A stretch of DNA of 45,786 nucleotides from Planktomarina sp. (GCA_020629235.1 JAHDDS010000002.1:1-45786); one strand, 5' to 3'. Counted from the stretch's first letter, positions 26,088 through 36,127 are shown. Translations and numbers: made by a program. The notes: generated from the letters alone by a model not told the origin.

Positions 26088-26522
26088 ATGGATCACACTC
26101 ATTTGAAAGCCGCGCGCCAGTTCATCGACGCCATCCCCCACAGTCGACGGCTGGGGATGGTGATGGAAGATTTAACCGACGGGCAGGCCGTGATCTCTAT
26201 GCCCTATGACGAAGCGTTGATTGGTGATCCGGTCAGCAAAGTGATCCATGGCGGTGCGGTGTCGGCATTGATGGATACGGCCGGTGGGGCCGCGGTGATG
26301 GCGCACCCCAAAGCGGGCATTGGCACTGCGACATTGGATTTGCGCATTGATTATATGCGATCCGCCACGCCGGGTCAGCGCATCACGGCGACGGCCACGT
26401 GTTATCACGTCACCCGCAGCGTGGCTTTTGTGCGTGCCACCGCCTGCGACGACGACACGCAGCTGCCGGTGGCCACAGCAACAGGGGCGTTCACCGTCAT
26501 CAAAGGCAAGGCATCATCATGA
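26088..26522 (+). CDS. PaaI-family hotdog thioesterase
   Basis: A 144-residue cytosolic thioesterase that would hydrolyse an acyl-CoA. It shows the hotdog signature VIHGGAVSALMDTAGGAAV, in which the HGG turn and the following Asp are the conserved active-site features, and LDLRIDYMRSATPGQRI for the next strand. Its stop overlaps the start of a second hotdog protein (ATGA), so the two may form a heterodimer or an ordered pair. The substrate is unknown. Confidence 0.88.
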   Translation: MDHTHLKAARQFIDAIPHSRRLGMVMEDLTDGQAVISMPYDEALIGDPVSKVIHGGAVSALMDTAGGAAVMAHPKAGIGTATLDLRIDYMRSATPGQRITATATCYHVTRSVAFVRATACDDDTQLPVATATGAFTVIKGKASS

Positions 26523-27031
26523 TCAAGCGTCCAGAGCCTGTCGGCGCCGTCAAGCACCGCCGCGACACCGTTCTGTCCGCCATCGTGGGCCAAATCCCGT
26601 ATATCCAGTTTTTGGGGGTGAAGTTTGACCGCCACGGGGACGAATTGACCGCCACCATGACCTATCACGACGATCTGATCGGCAACCCCATGCTGCCCGC
26701 GTTGCACGGCGGGGCCACGGCGTCGTTTTTGGAAATGACGGCCATCGTGGGCCTGACCTGGGCCACTATGTGGGAAGACATGGAAGCAGGCACGCTGGAC
26801 ATCAGTACCGTGCAAACCACCGCGCTGGCGCTGCCCAAGACCATTGATTTCACGGTGGATTATTTGCGCGCGGGCCTGCCGCGCGATGCCTATGCCCGGG
26901 CCAAGTTGAACCGATCGGGCCGCCGCTATGCCAGCGTCCATGTCGAAGGCTGGCAAGACAACCGCGACCGCTTGTTCGCCCAAGCCACAGGACATTTCTT
27001 GATGCCGGCGCGCGATGCAAACCGGACCTGA
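26519..27031 (+). CDS. Second PaaI-like hotdog thioesterase
   Basis: A 170-residue hotdog protein with PALHGGATASFLEMTAIVGL and TIDFTVDYLRAGLPRDAY. The helix that normally carries the catalytic Asp reads SFLEMTA, so Glu replaces Asp at that place, and the loop after it is longer than in its neighbour. The start at 26519 overlaps the previous stop by 4 bp. Its own 3' end overlaps the MATE gene by 17 bp. It could be a divergent partner of the first thioesterase. Confidence 0.82.
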   Translation: MIKRPEPVGAVKHRRDTVLSAIVGQIPYIQFLGVKFDRHGDELTATMTYHDDLIGNPMLPALHGGATASFLEMTAIVGLTWATMWEDMEAGTLDISTVQTTALALPKTIDFTVDYLRAGLPRDAYARAKLNRSGRRYASVHVEGWQDNRDRLFAQATGHFLMPARDANRT

Positions 27032-28346
27032 CACGGCCCCCATAACCCACAAGCGGGTGTTCAAATTGGCGGCCCCCATCGTGCTGTCCAATGCCACGGT
27101 GCCCATCTTGGGGGCTGTGGATGTGGGGGTGGTGGGGCAAATGGGGGAAGCGGCCCCCATTGCGGCGGTGGCTGTGGGGGCCATCATCCTGACGACGCTT
27201 TATTGGATATTCGGGTTTTTGCGCATGGGCACGGCCGGACTTGTGGGCCAAGCCGCAGGGGCCGGGGACGACGCCGAAGTGTCGGCCCTGTTAAGCCGCG
27301 CCTTGATGGTGGCCGCCGTGGGGGGCGTGTTGCTGATTGCCCTGCAAGCGGCGCTGTTTTGGGGGGCCTTCTGGCTGACCCCAGTGACGCCCGAGGTGGA
27401 AAATCTGGCGCGCACGTACCTTAGCATTCGGATATGGACCGCGCCTTTTGCCATTGCGGTTTATGCCTTCACAGGGTGGCTGGTGGCCATGGAACGCACC
27501 ATGGGGGTGTTCTGGGTTCAGCTGGTCATGAACGGATTGAACATCACCTTGGACTTGGTCTTTGTGCTGGGGTTTGGGTGGGGCGTGGGCGGCGTTGCCG
27601 TGGCCACGGTGATCGCCGAAGTCGCCGGTGCTGGACTGGGGCTGTACCTGTGCCGCGACGCGTTTGCCAACTTGGCTTGGCGCGATTGGCCCCGGGTTTT
27701 TGACCGCGTCAAGCTGATCCGCATGGCCGCTGTGAACCGCGATATTTTGTTGCGGTCTGCCATGTTGATGGCGATCTTTTCGTCCTTTGTGGTGTTGGGC
27801 GCGCGGTTCGGCACGGTGACCTTGGCCGCCAACGAGGTGTTGATCCAGTTTTTGTACATCACCGCCCATGCCATGGACGGGTTTGCCTTTGCCGCCGAAA
27901 GCCTGATCGCGCGGGCCTATGGCCAAGGCAGCCTGGCGCGATTGCGCCGCAGCGTGGTGATGACCAGCCAGTGGGGCATGGGGGTTTGCGTGGTCTTGGC
28001 AGGGTTCTTTGCCGTGTTTGGCCCTGCGATCATCGACATCATGGCCAAAGCCCCCGACGTTCAGGCCGAGGCGCGGCTGTATCTGTGGTGGATGGTGATT
28101 GCACCGCCCTTGGGGTGCGCCGCCTGGATGCTGGACGGGATATTTATCGGGGCCACACGCGGGCGCGATATGCGCAATATGATGGCGCTGTCGTTTGTGA
28201 TTTATGGCGTGGCGGCAGCCGTTTTGTTGCCGATCTTGGGCAACCACGGGCTTTGGTTGGCGCTGGTGATTTCCTTCGTGGCCCGCGGCATCACCTTGGG
28301 GTCCAGGTATCCGGCTTTGGAAAAATCTGTGGGCCAGGGGCAATAG
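27015..28346 (+). CDS. MATE-family efflux pump (DinF type)
   Basis: A 443-residue inner-membrane antiporter with about twelve helices. Features include the N-terminal HKRVFKLAAPIVLSNATVPILG, WIFGFLRMGTAGLVGQAAGAGD and NGLNITLDLVFVLGFGWGVGGVA, all characteristic of the DinF branch of MATE transporters. Substrates are typically cationic drugs or metabolites and cannot be predicted. The start lies inside the preceding thioesterase gene (17-bp overlap), which suggests cotranscription of the three genes. Confidence 0.9.
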   Translation: MQTGPDTAPITHKRVFKLAAPIVLSNATVPILGAVDVGVVGQMGEAAPIAAVAVGAIILTTLYWIFGFLRMGTAGLVGQAAGAGDDAEVSALLSRALMVAAVGGVLLIALQAALFWGAFWLTPVTPEVENLARTYLSIRIWTAPFAIAVYAFTGWLVAMERTMGVFWVQLVMNGLNITLDLVFVLGFGWGVGGVAVATVIAEVAGAGLGLYLCRDAFANLAWRDWPRVFDRVKLIRMAAVNRDILLRSAMLMAIFSSFVVLGARFGTVTLAANEVLIQFLYITAHAMDGFAFAAESLIARAYGQGSLARLRRSVVMTSQWGMGVCVVLAGFFAVFGPAIIDIMAKAPDVQAEARLYLWWMVIAPPLGCAAWMLDGIFIGATRGRDMRNMMALSFVIYGVAAAVLLPILGNHGLWLALVISFVARGITLGSRYPALEKSVGQGQ

Positions 28347-28377
28347 CGTTTTATCCCAGACGTAAAATCCGCTGCCT

Positions 28378-29436
28378 TTACAGCCACTTATCCACATCTT
28401 GGCCCACGGCCTGGGTGACACTGTCAAATCCGTCGCGCGCCAACAGGGCGTCCAGCCCAAGGGCGATGTCACGCGCCAGACTGATCCCTTGATACACCAT
28501 GGCGGAATAGAGCTGCACCAGCGTCGCCCCGGCGCGGATTTTGGCATAGGCATCTTCGGCAGAGGCCACGCCGCCCACGCCGACCAAGGGCATTTGCCCG
28601 TCCGTTGCGGCTGAAAACTTCGCCAAAACCCGCGTGGATTTTTCCATCAGTGGCGCACCGGACAAGCCGCCGGTTTCGTCCCTTTGGTCGCTTTGCAACC
28701 CATCACGATCAAGCGTCGTGTTGGTGGCGATGATGGCGTCAATGGCGTGCGACAGGCACAGTTCGGCGATGTCGGATATGTCCGCGTCGTCCAGGTCTGG
28801 GGCCACTTTCAAAAACAGCGGCAACGGCGCGTCCAGGTCCGCATTGGCAGCAGTGACGTGGCCCAACAGGTCTTGCAGGGCGGCTTTGCCTTGCAAGTCC
28901 CGCAGTTTTTCGGTGTTGGGGGACGAAATATTTATGGTGGCAAAATCAATGTAAGGGGCCGCAGTGCGCAAAACGTGGCCGTAATCCATGCGTCGATCTG
29001 GGCTGTCTTTGTTGGCCCCTAAGTTCAGCCCCACGGGCACCAGCGGGGACGCAGCAGCCAAGCGCGCGGCGATGGCATCCACGCCGTCGTTGTTGAAGCC
29101 AAAGCGGTTGATCACGGCGCGGTCTTGGGTCAGCCGGAACAGGCGCGGTTTGGGATTTCCCGTCTGCGGGCGGGGGGTTGCCGCCCCCACTTCCAAAAAC
29201 CCGAACCCTGTGCGCGACAGGGCCGTGACAGCCTGGGCGTTTTTGTCGTACCCGGCGGCAAGTCCCACAGGGTTGGCCAGCGACAGACCCGCAAACGAAC
29301 ACGCCAGGCGGGGGCGACGAACGGGACCGTGGCGCGGGCCCAACCCGGCGGCCAAAGCTTTGATCGACAGGCCATGGGCCGTTTCGGGGTCAAACCGGTG
29401 CAGCCCCCAAAGCCCGGCCCGTTCCAGCACGTTCAT
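28378..29436 (-). CDS. pyrD: Dihydroorotate dehydrogenase (quinone)
   Basis: Oxidises dihydroorotate to orotate in pyrimidine synthesis, passing electrons to quinone at the inner membrane. The 352-residue product is class 2: an amphipathic N-terminus ([20 protein letters not shown]), [40 protein letters not shown] and the FMN phosphate site [19 protein letters not shown]. The start at 29436 (MNVLERAGL) overlaps the DUF952 stop by 4 bp. The frame is open 19 codons further without homology. Confidence 0.95.
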   Translation of the reverse strand: MNVLERAGLWGLHRFDPETAHGLSIKALAAGLGPRHGPVRRPRLACSFAGLSLANPVGLAAGYDKNAQAVTALSRTGFGFLEVGAATPRPQTGNPKPRLFRLTQDRAVINRFGFNNDGVDAIAARLAAASPLVPVGLNLGANKDSPDRRMDYGHVLRTAAPYIDFATINISSPNTEKLRDLQGKAALQDLLGHVTAANADLDAPLPLFLKVAPDLDDADISDIAELCLSHAIDAIIATNTTLDRDGLQSDQRDETGGLSGAPLMEKSTRVLAKFSAATDGQMPLVGVGGVASAEDAYAKIRAGATLVQLYSAMVYQGISLARDIALGLDALLARDGFDSVTQAVGQDVDKWL

Positions 29437-29771
29437 ACCATTTCGTCCGGCATCTGGTGGCGGCCATCCACCAAAGGCATTGGCTGGCACCACACCACAT
29501 CACTGTGCCTCAGGGGTGCAAACAAATGCGGAAACAAATCCCCGCCGCGCGACGGTTCCCATTTCAGATCGTCCCCCAAAGCGTCGGCGTCAAAGGCCGC
29601 CAGAACCAAACCGTCCTGGCCCGCAAAATGCAAATCCGCCGTGGCTTGGGCTTGGGTGGCGGTGGAAAAATGCACGAACCCGTCTGCCACATCGATCGGC
29701 GCGCCCGTCGATTGGCCGTTGCGTTGCAAATATGCCCATTCTTCGGGCCGAAGGATCTTATAAATCAGCAT
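29433..29771 (-). CDS. DUF952-family protein
   Basis: A 112-residue small cytosolic protein with [41 protein letters not shown] and a late [12 protein letters not shown], matching the DUF952 family, whose biochemical role is not established. I place the start at 29771, preceded by GATGGGGGT. It overlaps pyrD by 4 bp and is probably cotranscribed with it. The family is often found beside pyrD in alphaproteobacteria. Confidence 0.82.
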   Translation of the reverse strand: MLIYKILRPEEWAYLQRNGQSTGAPIDVADGFVHFSTATQAQATADLHFAGQDGLVLAAFDADALGDDLKWEPSRGGDLFPHLFAPLRHSDVVWCQPMPLVDGRHQMPDEMV

Positions 29772-29899
29772 ACCCCCATCTGGCCCGGGGCGCACGCGGC
29801 GTCAACTGCCCAAGCCGGGATGTTGATGCAGCCTGCCGCTTGACACGACTCGGCCCGTGCGGGCCAATGGCGCATCAACCACATCTGGGGGCACTGGCC

Positions 29900-31498
29900 A
29901 TGAAATACCTTCTTTCCACCGCAGCCACTTTGGCATTGCTGGGCACAACGGCGGCGGCCGACTTTACACTGAACGTTTTGCACATCAATGACGTGCACAG
30001 CCGCATTGAACCGATCAACAGATTTGACAGCTCTTGCGGGGCAGAGGACGACGCCGAAGGCAAGTGCTTTGGCGGCATCGCACGTGTGGCCACCAAAATC
30101 ACCGAACTGCGCGACGGGATCAAAGCCGACGGCGGCAATGTCATCACTTTGGACGCGGGCGACCAATTCCAAGGGTCGATGATGTACACCACATATAAAG
30201 GTGCCGCAGCGGCGGAATTCATGAACATCATCGGGTTTGACGCCATGGCTGTGGGCAACCACGAATTCGACGATGGCCCCGCCGCCTTACGCAAATTCAC
30301 CGACACGGTGGATTTCCCCGTGGTGTCCGGCAACCTGGATTTAAGCGGGTCCGAACTGTTGAAGGGCCATGTGGAAAATGCCGTGGTTCTGGATGTGAAT
30401 GGCACCAAAGTGGGGATCGTGTCGGCCTTGGCGACAGACACGGTGGACACGTCCAGCCCCGGCGACAACGTCGTGTTCATGGATGAAATTGAAAGCTTGA
30501 AAGCCGACGTCGCCGCGTTGCAAGCGCAGGGCGTGAACATCATCCTGGCTTTGAACCATGTGGGGTTCGTCAAAGATCTGGAAATTGCCCAATCCGTTCC
30601 CGGCATCGACGCGGTGATCGGGGGGCACAGCCACACCTTCCTGTCGTCGTCCAGTCAAAAACGCGCGGGCGCTTATCCCACCTTTGCCAGTCAAGCGGAT
30701 GGCACGCTGGTGCCGGTGGCCCAGGCCTATGCCTATTCGAAATACGTGGGGCATCTTGAACTGACATTTAACGACGCGGGCGAATTGCTCTATGCTGGTG
30801 GGGACGCCATTGTTTTGGATGCGTCCGTGACGCCAGATGCCCAGATTGCTGCCCGGGTGGCGGAACTGTCCGGCCCCATTGAAGAACTGAAGGCAAAGGT
30901 CGTGGCATCGTCGGCCGGTGTGATCGACGGGGCGCGTGAAAACTGCCGCACGGGCGAATGCCAGATGGGCAATCTGGTGGCCGACGCAATGTTGGACCGG
31001 GTCAAGTCCCAAGGCGTGTCCATCGCCATTCAAAACGGCGGCGGTTTGCGGGCCAGCATTGACGCCGGTGAAGTGACCATGGGCGAGGTGCTGACGGTGC
31101 TGCCGTTCCAAAACACTTTGGCCACGTTCCAAATCAGCGGCCAAGGCGTGATTGACGCTTTGGAAAATGGTGTCAGCCAGGTGGAAGAGGTGAAAGGCCG
31201 CTTTCCGCAAGTGGCTGGCCTGAAGTTCACCTGGGATCCATCCGTGGCCCCAGGCGAAGGGCGGGTGCAAGACGTGATGGTGGCTGAAGGGGACGGGTTT
31301 GTGCCCATTGACCCGGCCAAAACATACGGCGTGGTCACCAACAACTATGTCCGCGGCGGCGGGGACGGATACAAAATGTTCCGGTCTGGCATGAACGCCT
31401 ATGACTATGGCCCCGGGTTAGAGGTCGTGGTGGCGGACTATATGGCCGCGCAGGGGGATTATACGCCCTATACCGACGGTCGCATCGCCCAGAAGTGA
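29900..31498 (+). CDS. Periplasmic 5'-nucleotidase / UDP-sugar hydrolase family
   Basis: A 532-residue exported metallophosphoesterase that releases phosphate from nucleotides or related compounds. Residues 1-20 are a Sec signal peptide (MKYLLSTAATLALLGTTAAA). The catalytic domain carries VLHINDVHSRIEP, DAGDQFQGS, VGNHEFDDG and IGGHSHTFL, which together give the dinuclear metal site. The C-terminal substrate-binding domain begins near 315 (NCRTGECQMGNLVADAML) and includes IQNGGGLRASIDAGEVT and VVTNNYVRGGGDGY. The open frame extends 304 codons upstream but crosses other genes; the ATG at 29900 starts the signal peptide. It may support phosphate scavenging. Confidence 0.92.
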   Translation: MKYLLSTAATLALLGTTAAADFTLNVLHINDVHSRIEPINRFDSSCGAEDDAEGKCFGGIARVATKITELRDGIKADGGNVITLDAGDQFQGSMMYTTYKGAAAAEFMNIIGFDAMAVGNHEFDDGPAALRKFTDTVDFPVVSGNLDLSGSELLKGHVENAVVLDVNGTKVGIVSALATDTVDTSSPGDNVVFMDEIESLKADVAALQAQGVNIILALNHVGFVKDLEIAQSVPGIDAVIGGHSHTFLSSSSQKRAGAYPTFASQADGTLVPVAQAYAYSKYVGHLELTFNDAGELLYAGGDAIVLDASVTPDAQIAARVAELSGPIEELKAKVVASSAGVIDGARENCRTGECQMGNLVADAMLDRVKSQGVSIAIQNGGGLRASIDAGEVTMGEVLTVLPFQNTLATFQISGQGVIDALENGVSQVEEVKGRFPQVAGLKFTWDPSVAPGEGRVQDVMVAEGDGFVPIDPAKTYGVVTNNYVRGGGDGYKMFRSGMNAYDYGPGLEVVVADYMAAQGDYTPYTDGRIAQK

Positions 31499-31510
31499 TT
31501 GCGCCAATGT

Positions 31511-31568
31511 GCACCGCTGACGCGGTGCGTATGAAGTTTTGCCGCCCCCCTTGGGGGCGGCGTTTTTT
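31511..31568 (+). terminator. Double-hairpin intrinsic terminator after the 5'-nucleotidase gene
   Basis: GCACCGC/GCGGTGC (31511-31528) is followed by GCCGCCCCC (31541-31549) and GGGGGCGGC (31553-31561) with a CTT loop, then a run of eight T. The second stem has the same 9-3-9 geometry as the intergenic arrays. This is a strong intrinsic terminator. Confidence 0.88.
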
Positions 31569-31570
31569 TT

Positions 31571-31593
31571 GAGTATTTTTGAACAAAAGAAGA
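31571..31593 (+). repeat. Copy 2 of the 23-nt leader element
   Basis: Identical over 23 nt to 22386-22408 on the minus strand. It follows the terminator directly and ends 13 nt before the ATG of the SRAP gene, so it may supply the promoter or leader of that gene. Confidence 0.7.
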
Positions 31594-31606
31594 AGGGATC
31601 GCGCCC

Positions 31607-32245
31607 ATGTGCGGACGGTTTGCCATCACATTGCCGAACGACGCCATGGCGCAGGTGTTTGACGCGCAACCTGACAATGATTTGCCGCAGGGGCCGAATT
31701 TTAACGTCTGCCCCACCAATTCTGTGCATGTTGTGACGGCGGGGCGGCGGCTGACGGCCATGCGGTGGGGGTTCATTCCACATTGGTACAAAGCCCCAAA
31801 CGATGGGCCGTTGTTGATCAATGCGCGGTCTGAAACCATCGCCCAGAAGCCAGCGTTTCGTGCGGCGTGTCGTGAACGGCGCTGCTTGATCCCGGCCCAT
31901 GGGTTTTATGAATGGACGAAATCCCCTGACGGGGACCGATTGCCGTGGTTCATTCACGGGGATGCGCCGTTGGTTTTTGCCGGGGTTTGGCAGGTTTGGG
32001 GGGAGGATCCCGTGGCCACCTGTGCCATCGTGACGTGTCCGGCAAACGCAAAAATGGGCCAACTTCACGCGCGCATGCCGGTGATTTTGTCGCCCCCTGA
32101 TTGGGCCACGTGGCTGGGGGAAGGCGACCAGAAGGCGGCCCCACTGATGACGGCAGCACCTGATGATGCGCTGACGTTTTATCGTGTCGGCGAAGCGGTG
32201 AATTCAAACCGGGCGGTGGGACCGCAGTTGATTGACCCGGTCTAG
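31607..32245 (+). CDS. yedK: SRAP/YedK (HMCES) abasic-site protein
   Basis: A 212-residue protein of the SOS-response-associated peptidase family, which crosslinks to abasic sites in single-stranded DNA through Cys2. The N-terminus [10 protein letters not shown] exposes Cys2 after methionine removal, and the other active-site blocks are [39 protein letters not shown] and LHARMPVIL with the conserved His. It would protect replication forks. Its TAG stop shares the palindrome CTAG with the stop of aglK on the other strand. Confidence 0.93.
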   Translation: MCGRFAITLPNDAMAQVFDAQPDNDLPQGPNFNVCPTNSVHVVTAGRRLTAMRWGFIPHWYKAPNDGPLLINARSETIAQKPAFRAACRERRCLIPAHGFYEWTKSPDGDRLPWFIHGDAPLVFAGVWQVWGEDPVATCAIVTCPANAKMGQLHARMPVILSPPDWATWLGEGDQKAAPLMTAAPDDALTFYRVGEAVNSNRAVGPQLIDPV

Positions 32246-33333
32246 GACGGCGCCCGCAGGGTCTGGCCCTTGTGAAACAGGTGCAATTTGGCCGGATCGG
32301 CAAAAAGGTCCACGGTCTTGCCCCGCAAGTCGCGCGCGATGCCGGGCAGTTTGGCCACCACGCCTGCTTCCCCGCCGTGTTCGTCGAAATAGAGCAGGGT
32401 GATTTCCCCCAAGGCTTCGGTCAAATCCACGTGGCCGCTGTACATCTTTTGCGCGCCATCCAACGCCAAGTCTTCGGGCCGAACACCGACGTTGACCTGT
32501 GCGCCCGACAAGCTGGCATCGGTGGCGATGGGGACGGTCACCGATGGGCCAGCGTCCAAGGTCACCTTGGTGGTCTTGCCGGGTGTGTCGATCTTTCCTG
32601 CCAAAAGGTTCATGGAAGGGGAGCCGATGAACTGCGCCACAAATTCGTTTTGCGGCGTTTCGTACAATTCCAGCGGTGTGCCGACTTGGCTTATGCCCTT
32701 GTTCGCCAACACGACGATGCGGCTGGCCAGCGTCATGGCTTCCACTTGGTCGTGGGTGACATAGATCATGGTGCTGTCGGGCATGGCCTCTTTCAAGCGG
32801 GCGATTTCGATGCGGGTGGCCACGCGCAGGGCGGCGTCCAGGTTCGAAAGCGGTTCGTCAAAGAGATACACCTTGGGGTCGCGCACGATGGACCGGCCAA
32901 TGGCCACGCGTTGGCGCTGCCCGCCGGACAGTTCCTTGGGAAGGCGGTCCAGGTACGGGTCAAGTTGCAGGACCTTCGCGGCCTTGGTGATGGCGTCGTC
33001 GATTTCTGCCTTCGACTTCTTGGCGATTTTCAACGCGAAGGCCATGTTTTCGCGCACCGTCATGTGCGGGTAAAGCGCGTAAGACTGAAACACCATGGCG
33101 ATGCCGCGTTGCGATGGGGGCACGTCGTTCACCACTTGCCCGTCGATTTCCAAGGTTCCGCCGGTGATCTTTTCCAAACCCGCCACCATGCGCAGCAGGG
33201 TGGATTTGCCGCAGCCCGACGGGCCGACGAACACCACCAGTTCACCTTTTTGGATGTCCAGGTCGATGTTCTTGAGGACGTTGACCGTGCCGCCATAGGT
33301 CTTTTCAACATCGGTCAGTTTCAGATCAGCCAT
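32242..33333 (-). CDS. aglK: Alpha-glucoside ABC transporter ATP-binding protein
   Basis: The ATPase of a sugar importer of the MalK/UgpC class. The 363-residue product has Walker [10 protein letters not shown] (37-45), signature [13 protein letters not shown], Walker [13 protein letters not shown] and the switch histidine in [13 protein letters not shown]-terminal TOBE-type domain ([12 protein letters not shown]) follows. I place the start at 33333 ([11 protein letters not shown]), giving an 8-bp overlap with aglA. It is the last gene of aglEFGAK and energises the AglF/AglG channel at the inner membrane. Confidence 0.9.
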   Translation of the reverse strand: MADLKLTDVEKTYGGTVNVLKNIDLDIQKGELVVFVGPSGCGKSTLLRMVAGLEKITGGTLEIDGQVVNDVPPSQRGIAMVFQSYALYPHMTVRENMAFALKIAKKSKAEIDDAITKAAKVLQLDPYLDRLPKELSGGQRQRVAIGRSIVRDPKVYLFDEPLSNLDAALRVATRIEIARLKEAMPDSTMIYVTHDQVEAMTLASRIVVLANKGISQVGTPLELYETPQNEFVAQFIGSPSMNLLAGKIDTPGKTTKVTLDAGPSVTVPIATDASLSGAQVNVGVRPEDLALDGAQKMYSGHVDLTEALGEITLLYFDEHGGEAGVVAKLPGIARDLRGKTVDLFADPAKLHLFHKGQTLRAPS

Positions 33334-34972
33334 CTCGGTTCTCCATGATGCAAAAGGCCCAAGCGTCCAGGGTGTGTGCCGCAGCACTGGCACCGGGGGC
33401 GGCCAGATCGGCCCAAGCGCCGTCGGGTGGCGCGGGCAGGGGGGCCGTTTCAGCCCCCAGATTGAACGCGCACCACAGGGTTCGCTGCCCCAAGCTGCGC
33501 GTAAACGTTAAGACGCTGCCCGACAGTTGAATGGGGCTTTGATCGCCCTTTTGCAGGACATCGCTGCCCCGGCGCAGGCCGATGGCGGCCCGGTAGTGGG
33601 CGTGCAGTGAAGTGGGATCTTTCGATTGTGTGTCAGCGGCCAAGGCGGTGTGGCTTGCCCCCACGGGCAGCCAGGGTTTGCCCGCACCGAAGCCTGCGTT
33701 TTCCCCTTGGCTTTCCCACACCATCGGGGTGCGACAGCCATCGCGGCCTTTGAATTCGGGCCAAAATTCCAGACCGTAGGGGTCCTGCAAATCTTCATAG
33801 GCCACGTCGGCTTCACCCAAGCCCAATTCTTCGCCTTGGTAAATGCAGGCCGATCCGCGCAAGCACATCATCAAGGTCACCATGGCGCGCAGGCCCGCGG
33901 TATCCAGGTCCCACCGACTGGCGTGGCGCTGCACGTCGTGATTGGAAAACGCCCAGCAGGGCCAGCCATCTGGGGCGACCTTGTGCAAACGGTCCATCAC
34001 GCCTTGGATTTCCGCCCCGTCCGGGCGGGCGTTTGCCAAAAATTCAAAGGCATAGCACATGTGCATCAGATCATCGCCGGCTGTGTATTCCCCAAGGATT
34101 TCCAAGCCCCGCTGTGCATCGCCCACTTCGCCCACAGCTGCGGCGTTATAGGGGTTCATGACGCCCCGCAGCCGGCGCAAGAAATCCAAGTTTTCCGGCT
34201 GGTTTTTGTCGAAGTGGTGATCTTGGTGGTTGTAGGGGTTCACGGCGGGCGCAATGGTGGAATTGCGATCCGCCTCTGCCAAGGGTGGGTTGTTGCGCAG
34301 GCGGGCGTCGTGGACATAGAAGTTAATGGTGTCCAAGCGGAACCCATCCACCCCGCGATCCAACCAGAAGCGCGCCACGTCCAGCAACGCATCCTGCACG
34401 GCAGGGGTGTGGAAGTTCAAATCCGGCTGGCTGGTCAAGAAATTGTGCAGATAATATTGCAGCCGCCTGGCGTCCCACTGCCACGCAGACCCGCCAAAGA
34501 TGGACAGCCAATTGTTGGGGGGCGTGCCGTCGGGTTGTGGGTCGGCCCACACGTACCAGTCCGCCTTGTCGTTGGTGCGATCTGCCCGGCTTTGGGTGAA
34601 CCAAGGATGTTGGTCCGACGTGTGGGACAACACCAGGTCGATCATCACCTTCAGCCCCAGGTCATGGGCCTTGGACAACATGGCGTCGAAGTCCGCCAAG
34701 TTGCCAAACATCGGGTCCACGTCGCAATAGTTGCTGACGTCATATCCGAAATCCTTCATGGGGCTGGTGAAGAATGGCGAAATCCAGATCGCGTCCACGC
34801 CCAAATCCGCGATATAGGGCAAGCGTTGTGTGATGCCCGCCAAATCCCCAATGCCGTCGCCGTTGCTGTCTTGAAAACTGCGGGGATAGATTTGATAGAT
34901 CACCGCCCCCCGCCACCAGTCAGGGTCTTTGGCCAGCAAATTGGACGGGGATACTTTGGTTTCCACATTCAT
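33326..34972 (-). CDS. aglA: GH13 alpha-glucosidase
   Basis: A 548-residue cytosolic alpha-glucosidase that hydrolyses imported alpha-glucosides such as sucrose, maltose or trehalose. The GH13 catalytic triad is visible: nucleophile Asp214 in [12 protein letters not shown], acid/base Glu282 in [10 protein letters not shown] and transition-state Asp346 in [10 protein letters not shown]. The N-terminal [25 protein letters not shown] is the standard oligo-glucosidase opening. Its gene lies between the permease and ATPase genes, as in Sinorhizobium aglEFGAK. No signal peptide is present. Confidence 0.93.
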   Translation of the reverse strand: MNVETKVSPSNLLAKDPDWWRGAVIYQIYPRSFQDSNGDGIGDLAGITQRLPYIADLGVDAIWISPFFTSPMKDFGYDVSNYCDVDPMFGNLADFDAMLSKAHDLGLKVMIDLVLSHTSDQHPWFTQSRADRTNDKADWYVWADPQPDGTPPNNWLSIFGGSAWQWDARRLQYYLHNFLTSQPDLNFHTPAVQDALLDVARFWLDRGVDGFRLDTINFYVHDARLRNNPPLAEADRNSTIAPAVNPYNHQDHHFDKNQPENLDFLRRLRGVMNPYNAAAVGEVGDAQRGLEILGEYTAGDDLMHMCYAFEFLANARPDGAEIQGVMDRLHKVAPDGWPCWAFSNHDVQRHASRWDLDTAGLRAMVTLMMCLRGSACIYQGEELGLGEADVAYEDLQDPYGLEFWPEFKGRDGCRTPMVWESQGENAGFGAGKPWLPVGASHTALAADTQSKDPTSLHAHYRAAIGLRRGSDVLQKGDQSPIQLSGSVLTFTRSLGQRTLWCAFNLGAETAPLPAPPDGAWADLAAPGASAAAHTLDAWAFCIMENRDG

Positions 34973-34984
34973 CTTGTGTGGTCC

Positions 34985-36127
34985 TTACTTAACGGAGCCA
35001 GCCAAAAGGCCGCGCACCAAATATCGTTGCATGAGAAAGAACACCGCCAAAGGCACGGCGATGGACACGAAGGCAGCGGTGGCCAGGATTTCCCAGTTGC
35101 CGCCGCGCGTGCCGAGAAGTTCCACGATTTGGCGGGTCATGACGGTGGTTTGGCCGGAACTGTCGATCAAGAACACCATGGCCACCAGAAGATCGTTCCA
35201 GGTCCACAAGAACTGAAAGATCGCGAAGCTGGCCAAGGCAGGGAACGACAAGGGCAGGATGATCTTCACAAAGATTTGGAAGTCCGTCGCGCCGTCAACC
35301 CGCGCGTTTTCGATGATGTCACGCGGCAATCCCACCATGTAGTTGCGCAAAAGATAAATCGCCAAGGGCAGGCCAAAACCCGTGTGGGCCATCCACACCC
35401 CCAGATATCCTTTGCCGATCCCAATCTCGTTGTGAAATTTCAGCAAGGGGATCAAAGCCAGTTGCAACGGCACCACCAACAGCCCCACCACGGCTGCGAT
35501 CAGCAAGGCGCGGCCGGGAAATTCCATCCACGCCAGGGCATAGGCGGCAAAAGCCGCCACCAAAATGGGAATGATCGTGGCCGGTATGGTGACTGTCAGC
35601 GTGTTGAAAAACGCCTTGGCCATGTTGTCAGTGCCCGCGCCCGAAAACAAAACGGTGCGATAGTTGTCCAAGGTGAAATCAGGGGCAGACGTGGCGGTGG
35701 TGAACACCCGCTGCAACCTTTTGTCTTGTTGGCTTTGTGTTGCGGTGAAGGTGAAATCGCCGTTGTCCTGCAAAGTGATGGTCCGGTCGCGCGTCAGTTC
35801 GACCGTTTCACCGGGGGCATAGGCCTGGGGCGCGCGGGAGGACGTGCCCCAGGCCGTCACCACAGCCTCTTTCCCGTCAAAGAGGTTGCCTTCAATCACA
35901 TAAAGATCGCCCACCTTTTGTTCTGCGCCAGACACCCGAATGGCCGGGTTTTGGCTTTCCTGGGCGAACATGGAACTCCACCAGCCGGACGAAAAGATTT
36001 GATCGGCGGTGCGAAACGACGACACCAACAGCCCAACGGTGGGGAACAGCCACAACAGCACCAGGGCCAATGTGGCGATGTTCACAGCCCAAGACAGGCT
36101 GGATTTCTTACCAGCGATATTGTCCAT
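34985..36127 (-). CDS. aglG: Alpha-glucoside ABC transporter permease AglG
   Basis: One of two inner-membrane permeases of the importer (380 residues). It has an N-terminal helix, then a roughly 110-residue periplasmic insert (from about 55 to 150, rich in charged beta-like segments such as DLYVIEGNLFDGKEAVVTAW). Six C-terminal helices include the ATPase-contacting EAA loop (DIIENARVDGATDFQIFVKIILP). The large insert is typical of AglG and absent from ordinary MalG proteins. Its ATG overlaps the aglF stop by one base (TAATG). Confidence 0.9.
   Translation of the reverse strand: MDNIAGKKSSLSWAVNIATLALVLLWLFPTVGLLVSSFRTADQIFSSGWWSSMFAQESQNPAIRVSGAEQKVGDLYVIEGNLFDGKEAVVTAWGTSSRAPQAYAPGETVELTRDRTITLQDNGDFTFTATQSQQDKRLQRVFTTATSAPDFTLDNYRTVLFSGAGTDNMAKAFFNTLTVTIPATIIPILVAAFAAYALAWMEFPGRALLIAAVVGLLVVPLQLALIPLLKFHNEIGIGKGYLGVWMAHTGFGLPLAIYLLRNYMVGLPRDIIENARVDGATDFQIFVKIILPLSFPALASFAIFQFLWTWNDLLVAMVFLIDSSGQTTVMTRQIVELLGTRGGNWEILATAAFVSIAVPLAVFFLMQRYLVRGLLAGSVK

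Noticed and set aside
29840-29868. TTGACA with GCCAAT 17 bp later as a promoter for the 5'-nucleotidase
   Set aside because: The -10 match is poor (three of six) and the spacer holds a GGCCCG/CGGGCC stem; not strong enough to annotate.
28988-29899. A 304-codon N-terminal extension of the 5'-nucleotidase
   Set aside because: It crosses pyrD and DUF952 in antisense, and a proper signal peptide starts at the ATG at 29900.
33326-34972. Sulfoquinovosidase, given the nearby sulfonate genes
   Set aside because: Known sulfoquinovosidases are GH31 (or NAD-dependent GH188); this enzyme has the GH13 triad and sits in an aglEFGAK layout.
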